32,390 nt of DNA, taken from IMG/VR virus record IMGVR_UViG_3300030419_004825, positions 1 to 32,390 of that record; one strand, written 5' to 3'. Source of the stretch: a virus. Positions 32,272 through 32,390 of this stretch are shown piece by piece; position 1 is the first letter of the stretch, and the number at the start of each line of letters is the position of its first letter. Both the position numbers and the translations under genes were made by a program. Below the pieces are notes generated by a model. The model made no database searches. It was given only the letters and a program-made list of their open reading frames with translations, and was not told where the DNA came from.

Positions 32272-32390
32272 ATGAATTACGAGATTAAAATAGGCGATTC
32301 GTTAGAAGTTTTGAAAACAATGGACGATGAATCCGTTCAGTGTTGCGTGACATCTCCGCCATATTGGGCATTGAGAAACTACGATATGGA
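32272..32390 (+). CDS. DNA methyltransferase, N-terminal part (cut by window end)
   Basis: The first 39 residues are visible. The start, MNYEIKIGDSLEVLKTMDDE, followed by a VTSPPYWALRNYD motif, is the typical N-terminus of a beta-class amino-methyltransferase with the TSPPY catalytic motif before the SAM motif. This places its motif order opposite to that of the methyltransferase at the window start. The ATG directly follows a strong promoter and no ribosome site lies between them. The rest lies outside the window, so the target cannot be judged. Confidence 0.85.
   Translation, partial: MNYEIKIGDSLEVLKTMDDESVQCCVTSPPYWALRNYDM

Noticed and set aside
1-32390. tRNA genes, insertion sequences, integrase or attachment sites
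   Set aside because: None was recognised. Gaps between genes are all short (at most about 60 nt), which leaves no room for such elements outside coding regions.

Overview
This window is most likely part of an uncultured, T4-like (myovirus) marine phage genome. It is AT-rich, every supported gene lies on the + strand, and genes are packed with 1-50 nt overlaps. It carries the T4-type replication set: RNase H, sliding clamp gp45, clamp-loader subunits gp44 and gp62, and translational repressor RegA. It also has tail-fibre genes and nucleotide-metabolism genes. No tRNA, rRNA, integrase, transposase or CRISPR array was seen. The host cannot be named from the sequence. Similar gene sets occur in marine cyanophages and pelagiphages, but that is family knowledge, not evidence from this window.

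Layout. (1) 1-3869: the 3' end of a DNA methyltransferase, a glutaredoxin-like/type II glutamine synthetase fusion, two small proteins (one with a tail-fibre-like motif), RNase H and a tiny basic protein. (2) 3931-8592: gp45, gp44, gp62 and RegA in T4 order, with GDP-fucose genes fcl-gmd inserted between gp45 and gp44 and a GroES-like gene between gp44 and gp62. (3) 8608-24847: a 16 kb glycan island of 18 tightly coupled genes. They include about a dozen glycosyltransferases of several folds (DxD GT-A, GT2, GT10, GT4-like, exostosin), a UDP-sugar dehydrogenase, an epimerase, NAD synthetase, a GDPD-like protein, and a kinase-aldolase fusion followed by a nucleotidyltransferase and a HAD phosphatase. 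(4) 24879-29739: virion genes, namely a BppU-like protein, a small protein, a collagen-like fibre, a repeat-containing tail fibre and a beta-helix adhesin. (5) 29789-32390: dUTPase, a small basic protein, an AMMECR1-like protein, a DUF1599/Nmad1-like protein and the start of a second DNA methyltransferase.

How the parts may work together (inference). Gmd and Fcl would supply GDP-L-fucose to the two GT10-domain fucosyltransferases. Ugd plus the epimerase would supply uronic-acid UDP-sugars to the exostosin. The kinase-aldolase, nucleotidyltransferase and HAD genes look like a separate route to an unusual nucleotide-activated sugar or polyol. The product could decorate the virion or fibres, modify phage DNA, or alter the host surface; the sequence does not decide between these. 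No promoter was seen inside the island. Similar AT-rich elements sit just before regA (8128-8153) and just after the island (24842-24868). Two good sigma70-type promoters with 16-nt spacers precede dut and the final methyltransferase.

The most unusual items are the Grx-GSII fusion, the PRK-like kinase/class II aldolase fusion with its neighbours, the sugar and chaperonin genes placed inside the clamp-loader operon, and the phage AMMECR1-like protein.
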